This document shows, piece after piece, positions 1-9,588 of a stretch of DNA of 64,000 nt. Origin of the DNA: Parahalioglobus pacificus (lineage in GTDB: Bacteria; Pseudomonadota; Gammaproteobacteria; Pseudomonadales; Halieaceae); contig NZ_BMYM01000001.1 of NCBI RefSeq assembly GCF_014652275.1, positions 1,860,001 through 1,924,000 of the forward strand. The letters are read 5' to 3'. The position numbers were made by a program, and so were the translations under genes. Every line of letters begins with the position of its first letter. Within the stretch, counting starts at the first letter, position 1. Under the pieces are notes generated by a model that was not told the origin of the DNA, ran no database searches, and worked only from the letters and a program-made list of their open reading frames with translations.

Positions 1-109
1 CGGCCTCACTGCGCTGAACCAACAGGACCTCAAGGCCGGAAGCACCATCACGAGCAACAACCACAGTCGCGGCGGGCATGGCAGCAGCGCTATTGGAGGT
101 ATCGGCCAT
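1..109 (-). CDS. Nudix (NTP-X pyrophosphohydrolase-like) protein, N-terminal fragment
   Basis: Only the first 36 codons are in the window; the rest lies beyond position 1. Translating the minus strand from the ATG at 109 gives an N-terminus rich in Ala and Val leading into a strand that reads VVVARDGASGLEVLLVQRS. This is the typical first beta-strand pair of bacterial Nudix hydrolases of the CoA-pyrophosphatase-like type, which cleave nucleoside diphosphates linked to another group. The Nudix box itself is not visible. The start lies 5 bases after the stop of the MaoC-type hydratase, so the two genes are very likely cotranscribed. A CoA-related role would suit that partner but is inference. 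Confidence 0.6.
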   Translation of the reverse strand, partial: MADTSNSAAAMPAATVVVARDGASGLEVLLVQRSEA

Positions 110-114
110 GCGAT

Positions 115-567
115 CTACGGAAAAAATCGGCTGATGGTGTCGATCACACAGGCCGGCCGGTCACCGCCCTCAACCTCGATGGTGACGCGCACGACGACCT
201 GAACCCCGCCTTTAACCTCTTCGGCCCTGATAATTTCGCCAGCGCCACGGACGCGACTCCCGACTGGCACAGGGGCAGGAAAGCGCACCTTATCGCAACC
301 ATAATTCACGCCCATAGACACATTTTCGACGGTCATCAGCTCCGGCAGAAACAGGTTTGCCAATGACAGCGTCAGGTAGCCATGTGCGATGGTCTTGCCG
401 AAGGGGCCCTGCGCTGCTCGCTCGGGATCCACATGAATCCACTGATGGTCACCTGTTGCTTCCGCAAACTGATCGATTCGCTCTTGCTCAATAGTGAGCC
501 ACTCGCTGTGCCCAAGGTGTGTTCCCTCCTTGCCCATCAGTTCCTGCGGTGATAAAAACGTGGCCAT
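115..567 (-). CDS. MaoC-like (R)-specific enoyl-CoA hydratase
   Basis: A 150-residue single hot-dog protein of the MaoC/hydratase-2 family, which adds water to trans-2-enoyl-CoA to give (R)-3-hydroxyacyl-CoA in the cytoplasm. The hydratase-2 motif is clear: Asp40 and His45 (ATGDHQWIH) followed by the FGKTIAHGYLTLS helix at about 56-68. Length is normal for the stand-alone bacterial family such as Rv0130 homologues. The ATG start sits 11 bases after AGCGCTAACATGG on the reverse strand, without a strong Shine-Dalgarno. It is the first gene of a short minus-strand unit with the Nudix gene. Substrate is unknown; roles in fatty-acid oxidation or polyhydroxyalkanoate supply are both possible. Confidence 0.88.
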   Translation of the reverse strand: MATFLSPQELMGKEGTHLGHSEWLTIEQERIDQFAEATGDHQWIHVDPERAAQGPFGKTIAHGYLTLSLANLFLPELMTVENVSMGVNYGCDKVRFPAPVPVGSRVRGAGEIIRAEEVKGGVQVVVRVTIEVEGGDRPACVIDTISRFFP

Positions 568-811
568 GTTAGCGCTCGCTCCTGTGAGTAATGGCAGGGA
601 CTATACCACCGCGATAGCTGCGCCAGCAGACGCCTGCTACGCAAGACTGCTGCAGCGCAGCATGTCGAACCACAGACCGGTGAACAGCCCTCGACAGGTA
701 GCTCTGCCTGTGAGATCGATCGCAATTACACAGCATGAGCTGACAAAACAGGCACAACCACCAGTAATCATCTATAGTCATTGCAACAAACTATGAACTA
801 TGGAGACAACA

Positions 812-1627
812 ATGGACGGACTGGACTCGGATACGCTGCTTAATCTCTACATCATCCCCTGGGGCATCAAGATTGTGCTCGCCCTACTCATCTTCCTCAT
901 CGGCCGAAAAATCGTCGGCATGGTGGTGGGTTTTGCAGAGCGAATGATGGAACGCCAGGAGATGGATGAAATTCTGATCCGGTTTATCTCATCCATCATC
1001 AAATGGGTGCTGCTGCTGTTTGTAATTATCGCGGCACTGAGTCAGCTGGGCGTAGACACGACTTCCTTGATTGCACTACTGGGTGCAACGGGTCTTGCCA
1101 TTGGTCTTGCACTGCAAAGTTCGCTGTCAAACTTTGCTGCCGGAGTCATGCTGATCATCTTCCGTCCATTTACCAAGGGTGACTTCGTCGAGTCCGGCGG
1201 CGCCGCTGGTGTCGTGGACTCTATCAGCATCTTTACCACCAAGCTGACCACGCCCGATAACAAGGAAGTCGTGGTACCCAACAGCGCCGTGTTCTCAAAC
1301 AACATTACCAACTACTCGGCGCGCCCCACACGCCGCGTCGACATGGTCTTCGGTATCTCGTATGACGACGACATCCGCAAAGCAAAGAGCGTGCTGGAAG
1401 AGATTATCGCCGCAGACAACCGCGTGCTCGGCGAACCGGCACCGGTGGTGGCATTGGGGGAACTGGCAGACTCCAGCGTGAACTTTCTGGTAAGGCCCTG
1501 GGTCAATGCAGAAGACTACTGGGCGGTGCTGTGGGACACCACCGAGGCCGTGAAGTTGCGCTTCGATGCAGAGGGTATCAGCATTCCCTACCCCCAGATG
1601 GACGTGCACTTCGACAAGTCTGAATAG
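812..1627 (+). CDS. mscS: Small-conductance mechanosensitive channel, MscS family
   Basis: About 271 residues, close to E. coli MscS (286). Three N-terminal membrane helices are visible: about 15-35, 55-80, and the pore helix around 85-115 with the Gly/Ala-rich run GATGLAIGLALQSSLSNFAAG. The beta domain follows (FTKGDFVESGGAAGVV; VVPNSAVFSNNITNYS) and then the mixed C-terminal vestibule domain. It opens under membrane tension to release solutes during osmotic downshock. I prefer the ATG at 812 because GGAGA lies 5-6 bases upstream; an ATG at 800 is in frame but has no ribosome-binding site. Monocistronic, divergent from the MaoC gene. Confidence 0.93.
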   Translation: MDGLDSDTLLNLYIIPWGIKIVLALLIFLIGRKIVGMVVGFAERMMERQEMDEILIRFISSIIKWVLLLFVIIAALSQLGVDTTSLIALLGATGLAIGLALQSSLSNFAAGVMLIIFRPFTKGDFVESGGAAGVVDSISIFTTKLTTPDNKEVVVPNSAVFSNNITNYSARPTRRVDMVFGISYDDDIRKAKSVLEEIIAADNRVLGEPAPVVALGELADSSVNFLVRPWVNAEDYWAVLWDTTEAVKLRFDAEGISIPYPQMDVHFDKSE

Positions 1628-1659
1628 CGCGACGCTCAGAGCCTAAATAGACCCTTAAC

Positions 1660-1687
1660 CCCCGGCAGCCTTCGCGTGCTGTCGGGG
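1660..1687 (+). terminator. Stem-loop after the MscS gene, possible terminator
   Basis: A 10-base-pair stem (CCCCGGCAGC with GCTGTCGGGG, one G-U pair) with an 8-base loop lies 33 bases after the MscS stop codon. No T tract follows, so it is not a classical intrinsic terminator. It may slow polymerase or protect the 3' end. Confidence 0.35.
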
Positions 1688-1794
1688 CACGCCTCCCGCA
1701 CCTCGACCGAAAAGTCCAGGTTACGAGGATTTCACAGAATCCCCCGCTTCTCTTGTGTTATAACCCCACTGTATTCCAGTGAAGCGGTATTCCC

Positions 1795-3075
1795 TTGAAG
1801 CCCACAGTTCGACAGACATTGCTGGCAGCGTCATTGCTGATTGGTGCAACGACGATCAGCGCTATGCTTTTCCTCTCCAGGCCGGAAACGGAGATCGCAG
1901 AACCCGTCTACAAGCCCGTGACCGTCGACGCTGCTGAGGTGGTCATGGAGAAGGTCCGCATACCGGTATCTGCTCAGGGCACAGTGGCCCCCATGCAGCA
2001 AACCAGCCTGCAATCTGAGGTACGCGGCCGCGTTGTGGAAGTCTCAGACAACTTCAATGTGGGAGGCTTTGTCGCCGAGGGTGAGACATTGCTGCGGGTG
2101 GACCCTCGCGACTACCAGACCGACCTGCTGCGCGCGCAAGCTGCGCTGGAGTCCGCCGAGAGCGCGCTCGCACAGGAACGTGGACGCGCAGAGGTTGCCA
2201 GACGCGAATGGGAGCAACTGCCCAAGGGCAGCCAGCGCAGCGATGAAGCGCGCGACCTGTATTTACGGAAACCACAGCTGGAACAGGCAGAAGCGCAGTT
2301 ACTGTTCGCCAGGGCTGATCTCGAGACCGCGCAGGATAACCTCGACCGCACAATTATCCGCGCGCCTTATGACGCCATTATTCAGGCCAAAAACAGTGAA
2401 CTTGGCCAGTTCCTGAATGTTGGCGCCAGTATCGCCGAAGTGGTTGGCGTGTCTATGGCTGAAGTGCGATTGCCTATCCCCCAGTCACGCCTGCCTTATC
2501 TGAATCTCCCTGGCGTCACTGGCAAGGAAACCAACAGCCAGGCAGCCATCGACCTTTACACTGACAATGGTGAGCAGCGTCAGCACTGGCCGGCGCGACT
2601 GCACCGGACCGAAGGCAGCTACGACCAACGCTCTCGCTCATTGTTTACCGTGGCACGCGTACAAGACCCCTACGGCCTGAAAAATACAGACCAGACACCA
2701 CTGCGTTTTGGCAGCTTCGTCAGCGCGCGAATCCTGGGTAAGTCGTTCGACAACATCGTGGTACTGCCGCGCTACCTGCTGCGCGCGGGCAATGAGCTGT
2801 GGGTGATTGGGCCGGGCAATATCTTGCAGAGCCGCGCTGTCTCAATCCTGAAAACTGGCGGCGACCTGATCTACATCACCGATGGACTCAGCGATGGCGA
2901 GATCGTTTCCCTGACGTCGCTGGATAGCAGCTTCCGCGGTGCCGAGGTTGATATCCAATCCAGCACCCCCAGCAATCAATTGCACGGTGATGGGACGCCC
3001 GCCGGTGACGACCCTGCTGTCCCGGCCGAAGAAGCCACAGTGACCATCACCCCGCCTGAGGGCAACGCCGGATGA
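1795..3075 (+). CDS. RND efflux periplasmic adaptor (membrane fusion protein)
   Basis: 426 residues of the HlyD/AcrA-type adaptor family that links an inner-membrane RND pump to an outer-membrane channel. Residues about 8-27 form an uncleaved signal anchor or signal peptide. A lipoyl half-motif (VPVSAQGTVAPMQQTSLQSEV) is followed by a long coiled-coil hairpin with many Ala, Glu and Gln (about 95-185), the second lipoyl half and the beta-barrel. The C-terminal 40 residues are Pro- and Asp-rich and low in complexity. The only in-frame start giving the signal sequence is a TTG at 1795. The stop overlaps the pump gene by 4 bases (ATGA), so the pair is translationally coupled. No outer-membrane partner is encoded nearby. 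Confidence 0.9.
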   Translation: MKPTVRQTLLAASLLIGATTISAMLFLSRPETEIAEPVYKPVTVDAAEVVMEKVRIPVSAQGTVAPMQQTSLQSEVRGRVVEVSDNFNVGGFVAEGETLLRVDPRDYQTDLLRAQAALESAESALAQERGRAEVARREWEQLPKGSQRSDEARDLYLRKPQLEQAEAQLLFARADLETAQDNLDRTIIRAPYDAIIQAKNSELGQFLNVGASIAEVVGVSMAEVRLPIPQSRLPYLNLPGVTGKETNSQAAIDLYTDNGEQRQHWPARLHRTEGSYDQRSRSLFTVARVQDPYGLKNTDQTPLRFGSFVSARILGKSFDNIVVLPRYLLRAGNELWVIGPGNILQSRAVSILKTGGDLIYITDGLSDGEIVSLTSLDSSFRGAEVDIQSSTPSNQLHGDGTPAGDDPAVPAEEATVTITPPEGNAG

Positions 3076-6000
3076 GCCAAACTCCCCGTCGCGGCATCAT
3101 CGCCTGGTTTGCCCATAATCCGGTCGCTGCCAATCTGCTGATGGCAGTCATCATGGTGGTGGGACTGGCCTCGGCCTTCAACATTCAGCGCGCAATGTTC
3201 CCGGCTTTGGACCTCGAGGTCGTGATGATCAACATGGCCTACCCTGGCGCTGCGCCGGAGGAAGTTGAAAAGGGCGTGGTGTTCAAGATTGAGGACGCCA
3301 TTAATGATGTGGACGGCATCAAGCGGGTGGAATCAGACGCGCTGGAGTCCACTGCTCGCCTGTTCATCGAGCCACAAGAGGGCTACGACCTTAACAAGCT
3401 CATGGACGACATCAAAAACCGCATTGATGCCATCCAGTTTTTCCCGGAGGGAGCAGAAAAACCGATTATTTCCAAGCCGGAGCTCATGTTCCCCGCCATC
3501 ACCGTCCAGATCACTGGCAATCTGGACGAGCGCAGCATGAAGGCCATGGCGGAAAGCATACGACGAGAGCTGCTGACCTTCCCCGAGATTTCTGCGGCTG
3601 AAGTTGTCGGTGCCAGAGAGTACGAGATCTCGGTCGAAATTACAGAAGCGCAATTGCGCGAGTATCAAATGACCCTGGGAGATGTTGCACGCGTCATCGC
3701 CAACTCCTCCCTGGATCTGCCAGCGGGTTCTGTACAGACGCGCAACGGCGACATCATGCTGCGCACCGTGGGGCAGGCCTATGTGCAACAGGACTTTGAA
3801 GACATCGTGCTGCGGACCTTCCCCGACGGTACACGGCTGATGCTCGGCGACATCGCCAACATCAACGATGGCTTTGTAGATGCCAAGGGCTTCGCTTTGT
3901 TTGACGGCAACTACTCCCTGGGCGTTAACGTATTCTCTATCGGCTCTCAGGACATTATCGACACGGCTGAGGTGACCAAGGCCTATGTGGCCGACAAGCA
4001 GGCTCAGTTGCCCAAGGGCATCGATCTCACCGTGTGGTCCGATACCACCTACTATCTGGAAGGTCGGCTCGGGATGATGGTGCGAAACCTGGCGATGGGT
4101 GCGCTGTTGGTGTTCATCATTCTGGCCCTGTTCCTGGAGATCAAGCTCGCGTTCTGGGTGATGCTTGGCATCCCGGTCTGTTTTCTGGGCGCAATGGCGC
4201 TGATCAACACGCCTTACATCCACACCAACCTGAACATGATCAGCATTTTCGGCTTCATTCTGGTGCTGGGAATTGTGGTGGATGACGCCATCATCATGGG
4301 TGAAAGCGCCTACACCGAGCAGGAAGCACACGGCCACAGCATCGAGAGCGTTGTGAATGGCGTCTACCGAGTGTCTACACCAGCCACCTTCGGCGTGCTG
4401 ACTACCATCGTGGCCTTCGCACCCACACTGTTTATGGACGGCGTCTTCGCTGCCTGGCCCGAAGCCTGCGGCTGGGTCGTTGTACTTTGCCTGATGTTCT
4501 CACTGGTCGAGTCCAAGTGGATTCTGCCTGCTCACCTTGCACACAGTAAGCCCACCCAGAATCGCGCCCTGCTCGCCATCGACCACATACAGGAAGGCGT
4601 TAACTCACGCCTTAGACGTTTTGTAGAACAGCGGTACCGGCCTATGGTGCAGCGCTGCGTAGATAATCGCTACATCACGCTGTCGGTTTTCCTCTCGGGC
4701 CTGATTCTTTGCGCAGGGCTGTTACTCGGCGGCGTTGTTCGCATGGTGATATCGCCTGATGTACCCGGCGAGTTCCTGCAGGTAGAACTGAGAATGTCGG
4801 AAGGCACGCCGGAAGAGCGAACCCGCGAGGCCGTGCTGGAAATCAGCCAGGCACTGTACGATGTGGAGGCGCGACTGCAGCGTGAAAGCGGTGTAGACGA
4901 ACCGCTGGTAGAGCACATCGCAGCCTACGGCTACGATCGCATTAACGGCCGCCTGGACGTTGAGCTCACCAAGGAAGATCAGCGATCCATCACTACACGC
5001 GTCATCGAGCAGGCCTGGCGTGACGAAGTGGGTACTATTCACGGCGCCGACGTGATGGCGATAACCAACGTGGACGGCCCGGGCATCGGCCCCGATATCG
5101 CCTTCGACCTGATGCATAACGATCTCGGAACGCTGCGCAAAGCCTCCGCTGACCTGGAGGAAGCCTTACGCCATTACGAGGGCCTGTACGACATACGCAA
5201 CGGCGCCAGCGATACAGCAGATGAATTCCACCTGGAAATTCTCCCGGAAGCCGAGTCGATGGGCCTGACCCGCTTTGATCTCGGTAACCAGGTTCGCCAC
5301 GCCTTTTACGGCGCGGAAGCACAGCGAGTCCAGCGCGGCATCGACGAGATTAAAGTGATGGTGCGCTACCCCGAGGCCGACAGGGAAACCGTTTCCAGCC
5401 TGACTGATATGTATATTCGCACACCCCAGGGCGATGAGATTCCATTTGACACAGTGGCGCGGGTAGATGTTCGCCAAGGCTTGCTGAAGGCCACACACAT
5501 CAATTACCAGCGCGCTGCGGAAATCACCGCTGAAGCCAATAAGGATATTGTCGAGCCGGGTCGGGTACTGGCAGATATCGAAGAGAAAGTGATGCCGGAG
5601 CTGATGGCGCGTTATCCCGGTTTGAACTGGGCAATTTCGGGGCTGTCCGACGAGGAGACCAAATTCTTCGTTAGCCTGATGATTGGTTTTGCGCTGGCGC
5701 TATTTGGCATTTACGCCCTGTTGGCTATTCCTACACGATCCTACTTGCAGCCATTGATCATCATGGGCGTGATTCCGTTTGGCATTATTGGCGCTGTAGT
5801 GGGCCACTGGCTGCTGGGTCTGCCGCTGAGCATGATGTCATTCATGGGGGTTATTGCGCTGTCCGGCGTTGTGGTTAACGACAGTCTGATTCTGGTGGAC
5901 TACGTCAACAAGGCCGTGGGCGCGGGCACACCTTTGCGACAGGCCGTGCTCGACGCCGGCGCTAGACGCTTCCGCGCCATCCTACTGACCTCGCTTACGA

Positions 6001-6242
6001 CTTTCTTCGGTCTCGCGCCAATGCTTATGGAGCGCAGTGTACAGGCGATGGAAATCATCCCGATGGCAGTGTCACTGGCCTTTGGTATCGTCTTTGCAAC
6101 GGTGATCACACTGTTGCTGGTGCCCTGTCTGTACATGATTCTGGATGACTTCAACGCGCTGTTCGCCAGCCCTGACGAAGGACAAACAGGACATACAGCG
6201 ACGGGTGGTGCAACAGCCCCAACGGCTCTCAGCGCGGATTGA
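3072..6242 (+). CDS. RND family efflux permease
   Basis: 1056 residues, the normal size for a hydrophobe/amphiphile efflux RND pump. The layout is classical: TM1 near 14-32, a large periplasmic loop, TM2-6 near 335-500, a second loop, and TM7-12 near 860-1030. The proton-relay aspartates in TM4 are present in GIVVDDAIIMGE near residue 400. It works as a trimer exporting lipophilic compounds using proton influx. Sequence style (HNPVAANLLMAVIMVVGLASA) matches the subgroup common in marine gammaproteobacteria, whose substrates are mostly unknown. The last 14 bases overlap the convergent DUF2069 gene. Confidence 0.93.
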   Translation: MSQTPRRGIIAWFAHNPVAANLLMAVIMVVGLASAFNIQRAMFPALDLEVVMINMAYPGAAPEEVEKGVVFKIEDAINDVDGIKRVESDALESTARLFIEPQEGYDLNKLMDDIKNRIDAIQFFPEGAEKPIISKPELMFPAITVQITGNLDERSMKAMAESIRRELLTFPEISAAEVVGAREYEISVEITEAQLREYQMTLGDVARVIANSSLDLPAGSVQTRNGDIMLRTVGQAYVQQDFEDIVLRTFPDGTRLMLGDIANINDGFVDAKGFALFDGNYSLGVNVFSIGSQDIIDTAEVTKAYVADKQAQLPKGIDLTVWSDTTYYLEGRLGMMVRNLAMGALLVFIILALFLEIKLAFWVMLGIPVCFLGAMALINTPYIHTNLNMISIFGFILVLGIVVDDAIIMGESAYTEQEAHGHSIESVVNGVYRVSTPATFGVLTTIVAFAPTLFMDGVFAAWPEACGWVVVLCLMFSLVESKWILPAHLAHSKPTQNRALLAIDHIQEGVNSRLRRFVEQRYRPMVQRCVDNRYITLSVFLSGLILCAGLLLGGVVRMVISPDVPGEFLQVELRMSEGTPEERTREAVLEISQALYDVEARLQRESGVDEPLVEHIAAYGYDRINGRLDVELTKEDQRSITTRVIEQAWRDEVGTIHGADVMAITNVDGPGIGPDIAFDLMHNDLGTLRKASADLEEALRHYEGLYDIRNGASDTADEFHLEILPEAESMGLTRFDLGNQVRHAFYGAEAQRVQRGIDEIKVMVRYPEADRETVSSLTDMYIRTPQGDEIPFDTVARVDVRQGLLKATHINYQRAAEITAEANKDIVEPGRVLADIEEKVMPELMARYPGLNWAISGLSDEETKFFVSLMIGFALALFGIYALLAIPTRSYLQPLIIMGVIPFGIIGAVVGHWLLGLPLSMMSFMGVIALSGVVVNDSLILVDYVNKAVGAGTPLRQAVLDAGARRFRAILLTSLTTFFGLAPMLMERSVQAMEIIPMAVSLAFGIVFATVITLLLVPCLYMILDDFNALFASPDEGQTGHTATGGATAPTALSAD

Positions 6243-6584
6243 TCTCCCGTCCGCGCCACCGCACGTAACACATAGCAGCAGTGAACAGCAGGGTAACGCT
6301 ACTCAGCCCCACCCACGCCACTGTTTCATGGGGTTGGGCAAATACCCGCTCCACCCCGAGGACGAAGTAACCCAAGGCGATAAAACACAGCCACACATAG
6401 CTGCGCAGACTGTCCTTGAGCATGCCGGGCAAGAAAATCAGCAGTGGAAGAAGCTTAGCCACCCAGATCACCCAGGGAGCGCCGCGCAACAGAGCGTCTG
6501 TCGCCTGTTGCCCCACAAAGCACCCATAGCTCAACCAGGTAAGGGACCATAAAAGCCGCGTCAGCGGCTCGCGTTGTACTGCCA

Positions 6585-6585
<1 letters not shown>
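6229..6585 (-). CDS. DUF2069 small membrane protein
   Basis: A 118-residue integral membrane protein with four predicted helices, matching the DUF2069 family often found next to wrbA and arsC in gammaproteobacteria. No function is established. The true start is the ATG at 6585, giving MAVQREPLTRLLW, which overlaps the wrbA stop by one base (TAATG). A longer reading to 6636 adds only wrbA sequence out of frame. Its 3' end overlaps the RND pump gene by 14 bases on the other strand. Confidence 0.82.
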
Positions 6586-7531
<946 letters not shown>

Positions 7532-7602
7532 AGCATCATCCAGGTAAAGCGGCGAGTATAACAAAGCGCCAGTCGTGGCCGGGGTTTCGGGGAACACAAC
7601 GC

Positions 7603-8841
7603 ATGTCAGTAATGGTCAGCTCTCAGGACAACCTGCAACGCAGCTTACGCGGTGTGCAGTACCTCTTTTCTCGCTTCGGCACGGACCGCTGTTCGGAGAT
7701 TGCTGCGGCCCTCACCTACATGAGTTTGTTTGCGCTGGTGCCACTGCTTACGGTGCTTTACACCATGGCCTCAGCAATACCTGCTTTTCAGGGGGTGGAG
7801 AGTCAAATTCAGGAGTTATTGTTCCAACACCTGCTGCCCGAAACTTCATCAGATATCGAACAGTACCTGAACGACTTCTCCCGCCAGGCAAAGAACCTGA
7901 CCGGAGCGGGCATCGCCTTTCTGGTGGCCACCGCGGTACTGATGCTGCGAAACGTCGAACGCGCCTTCAATACCATCTGGCGTACCCGTGAAAACCGCTC
8001 GGCGGTCTCCAGCTTCCTGCTGTATTGGGCGGTTCTTAGTCTGGCACCACTCACCATTGGTATGGCGTTGGCCATCAGCACCTACCTGTCGTCCATTGCC
8101 ATGTTGGTGGAAAACTATGATGTCATCGGTGCCGGCTCTGCCCTGCTGGCCCTGACGCCGTATCTGCTCAGCGGAGCGGGATTTACCCTGTTGTATGTGG
8201 CGGTCCCCAACTGCCAGGTGCCGTTCCGGCATGCCCTGGCGGGCGGATTGATCGCTGCGCTCGCTTTCAACGTGGCCAGACGCGCCTTCACCGATCTGGT
8301 GGTTGGCTCCAGCTATACGTTCATCTATGGCGCCTTCGCGGCTGTGCCGCTATTCCTGTTATGGATCTACTTATCGTGGAACATCGTACTAATGGGTGGC
8401 ATCTTTGTGCACAGCCTGTCGGCCTACCAAACACAGGAAGAAGCAGCCAGGCCCACCGTGCTCAAGGCCTTGGATGTGCTTTACATCCTCTGGTCAAATC
8501 AAAAGCGCGGAATTTCAGTCAAAGAGTCGGAAATTCTCAGCAACCGCAACCCGGTGACGGGCGGCCTGGATAGCGAAACCTGGCGCGATCTGCGCAAGCT
8601 ATTCCTGGACAACCACCTGATTGCGGAGAACGACCGGGGCCGATACCTGCTGGCCCGCGATCTGCACGAGGTCAAGTTCTGGCAGATCAAGGAGCTGGTG
8701 AACGAAGAGCTGCCGCTGGACAGCAGCGACGTGAAAACCGGCATGCCCTGGCAAGCCAGCGCCTACCATCTACTGCGAGACCAGCGCGGCGACCAGAGGA
8801 ATCAACTGGACACAACACTTGCGGAGTTATTTGCTGAATGA
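7603..8841 (+). CDS. YihY/UPF0761 family inner membrane protein
   Basis: 412 residues. The first 290 form the YihY (formerly RNase BN/BrkB) membrane domain with six helices, including the conserved RTDRCSEIAAALTYMSLFALVPLL-type beginning and the late segment SYTFIYGAFAAVPLFLLWIYLSWNIVLMG. Residues 300-412 form a soluble winged-helix-like extension that is usual for gammaproteobacterial members. Function is not established; the old tRNA-processing claim for this family was wrong. Its stop overlaps the next gene by 4 bases (ATGA). Confidence 0.88.
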   Translation: MSVMVSSQDNLQRSLRGVQYLFSRFGTDRCSEIAAALTYMSLFALVPLLTVLYTMASAIPAFQGVESQIQELLFQHLLPETSSDIEQYLNDFSRQAKNLTGAGIAFLVATAVLMLRNVERAFNTIWRTRENRSAVSSFLLYWAVLSLAPLTIGMALAISTYLSSIAMLVENYDVIGAGSALLALTPYLLSGAGFTLLYVAVPNCQVPFRHALAGGLIAALAFNVARRAFTDLVVGSSYTFIYGAFAAVPLFLLWIYLSWNIVLMGGIFVHSLSAYQTQEEAARPTVLKALDVLYILWSNQKRGISVKESEILSNRNPVTGGLDSETWRDLRKLFLDNHLIAENDRGRYLLARDLHEVKFWQIKELVNEELPLDSSDVKTGMPWQASAYHLLRDQRGDQRNQLDTTLAELFAE

Positions 8842-9266
8842 GAGAAAGACTAGTCGTAGCCCTGAGCCTGGTCCTGTTATTGGGAGGCTGCAGCAAAGCC
8901 CCGCTGGAAGCCGCTCGCGGCCAATGGGTGCTGGTTAATTACTGGGCAATTTGGTGTAAGCCCTGTATTCAGGAAATCCCCGAGCTCAATGAACTGGATC
9001 ACAGCCGCAGCAATGTCACCGTACTGGGCGTGAACTACGACAACCTCGCCGGTGATGAGCTCCAGTCCCAGTTAGATGAGTTAGGCGTGGAATTTGCGAC
9101 GCTGCCAGAGGACCCGGCGGCGCAGTTGGGTGTGGCAAGACCTCAGGTGCTGCCCACAACCTTTATTCTGGACCCCGAGGGCAATCTGGTGTCCACCCTG
9201 GTTGGACCGCAGACACTGGATAGTCTCAATCAGGCACTGGTGAGCGCAGGCGCACCTGCAGGCTAA
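8838..9266 (+). CDS. TlpA/ResA-like thioredoxin lipoprotein
   Basis: 142 residues. A lipobox (LLGGC, Cys18) predicts a lipid-anchored periplasmic protein. A thioredoxin fold follows with the redox pair Cys40-Cys43 in NYWAIWCKPCIQEIPEL and the cis-proline turn in VLPTTFIL near 113-118. This is the TlpA/ResA/CcmG-like group that reduces periplasmic disulfides, often for cytochrome c maturation or for protecting secreted proteins. It is translationally coupled to the YihY-family gene by an ATGA overlap. The residue after the lipidated Cys is Ser, so outer-membrane sorting is likely under the +2 rule. Confidence 0.88.
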   Translation: MRERLVVALSLVLLLGGCSKAPLEAARGQWVLVNYWAIWCKPCIQEIPELNELDHSRSNVTVLGVNYDNLAGDELQSQLDELGVEFATLPEDPAAQLGVARPQVLPTTFILDPEGNLVSTLVGPQTLDSLNQALVSAGAPAG

Positions 9267-9393
9267 AAAAAAACCGGCCTGAGGGGCCGGTACAAAGGAG
9301 TCTCGAAGAAGTAGAACCTGGACGGTGTCCAGTCGAACAAACCGGTATTCGGACCCAGTCGGGGTAGGTACTGACTGCCAAAAACCGCGTTGT
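9264..9393 (-). ncRNA. Candidate small RNA ending at a strong intrinsic terminator
   Basis: The 322-base gap between two plus-strand genes holds an excellent intrinsic terminator that only works on the minus strand. No minus-strand protein gene ends there, so an untranslated transcript of about 130 nt is the simplest explanation. A weak promoter fits: TGAACT at 9428-9423, a 17-base spacer, and TCTTAT at 9405-9400, placing the start near 9393. The RNA would also fold a GACTGGACACCGTCCAGG hairpin. It matches no RNA family I recognise. The rest of the gap holds the cysK leader, where I see no riboswitch. Confidence 0.35.
9265..9291 (-). terminator. Rho-independent terminator for minus-strand transcription
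   Basis: The stem ACCGGCC (9273-9279) pairs with GGCCGGT (9285-9291) around a 5-base loop. On the minus strand the stem is followed by eight to nine T residues, the textbook arrangement. Read on the plus strand there is no T tract, so it is a poor terminator for the upstream thioredoxin-like gene. Confidence 0.6.
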
Positions 9394-9588
9394 TACAAGA
9401 TAAGACCCGGCACCGCGAGAAAAGTTCACCCTACCTCCTGTTTTAATATTCACTGTTCTTGTACTCCACGTTTCACCCTTGAAATAGACCCACGCAAACA
9501 TCGCCGGGCAGAGGCTGAATGGACAGCCAGCGCAGGCAGGTCTAGTCTCATTCCCACATTGCCTACCACCACTAAAGGACTGTCTTCC

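Noticed and set aside
3333-4337. 334-codon open frame on the minus strand inside the RND pump gene
   Set aside because: It is fully antisense to a strongly conserved pump, has His/Asp-rich composition typical of a shadow frame, and shows no family resemblance or ribosome-binding site.
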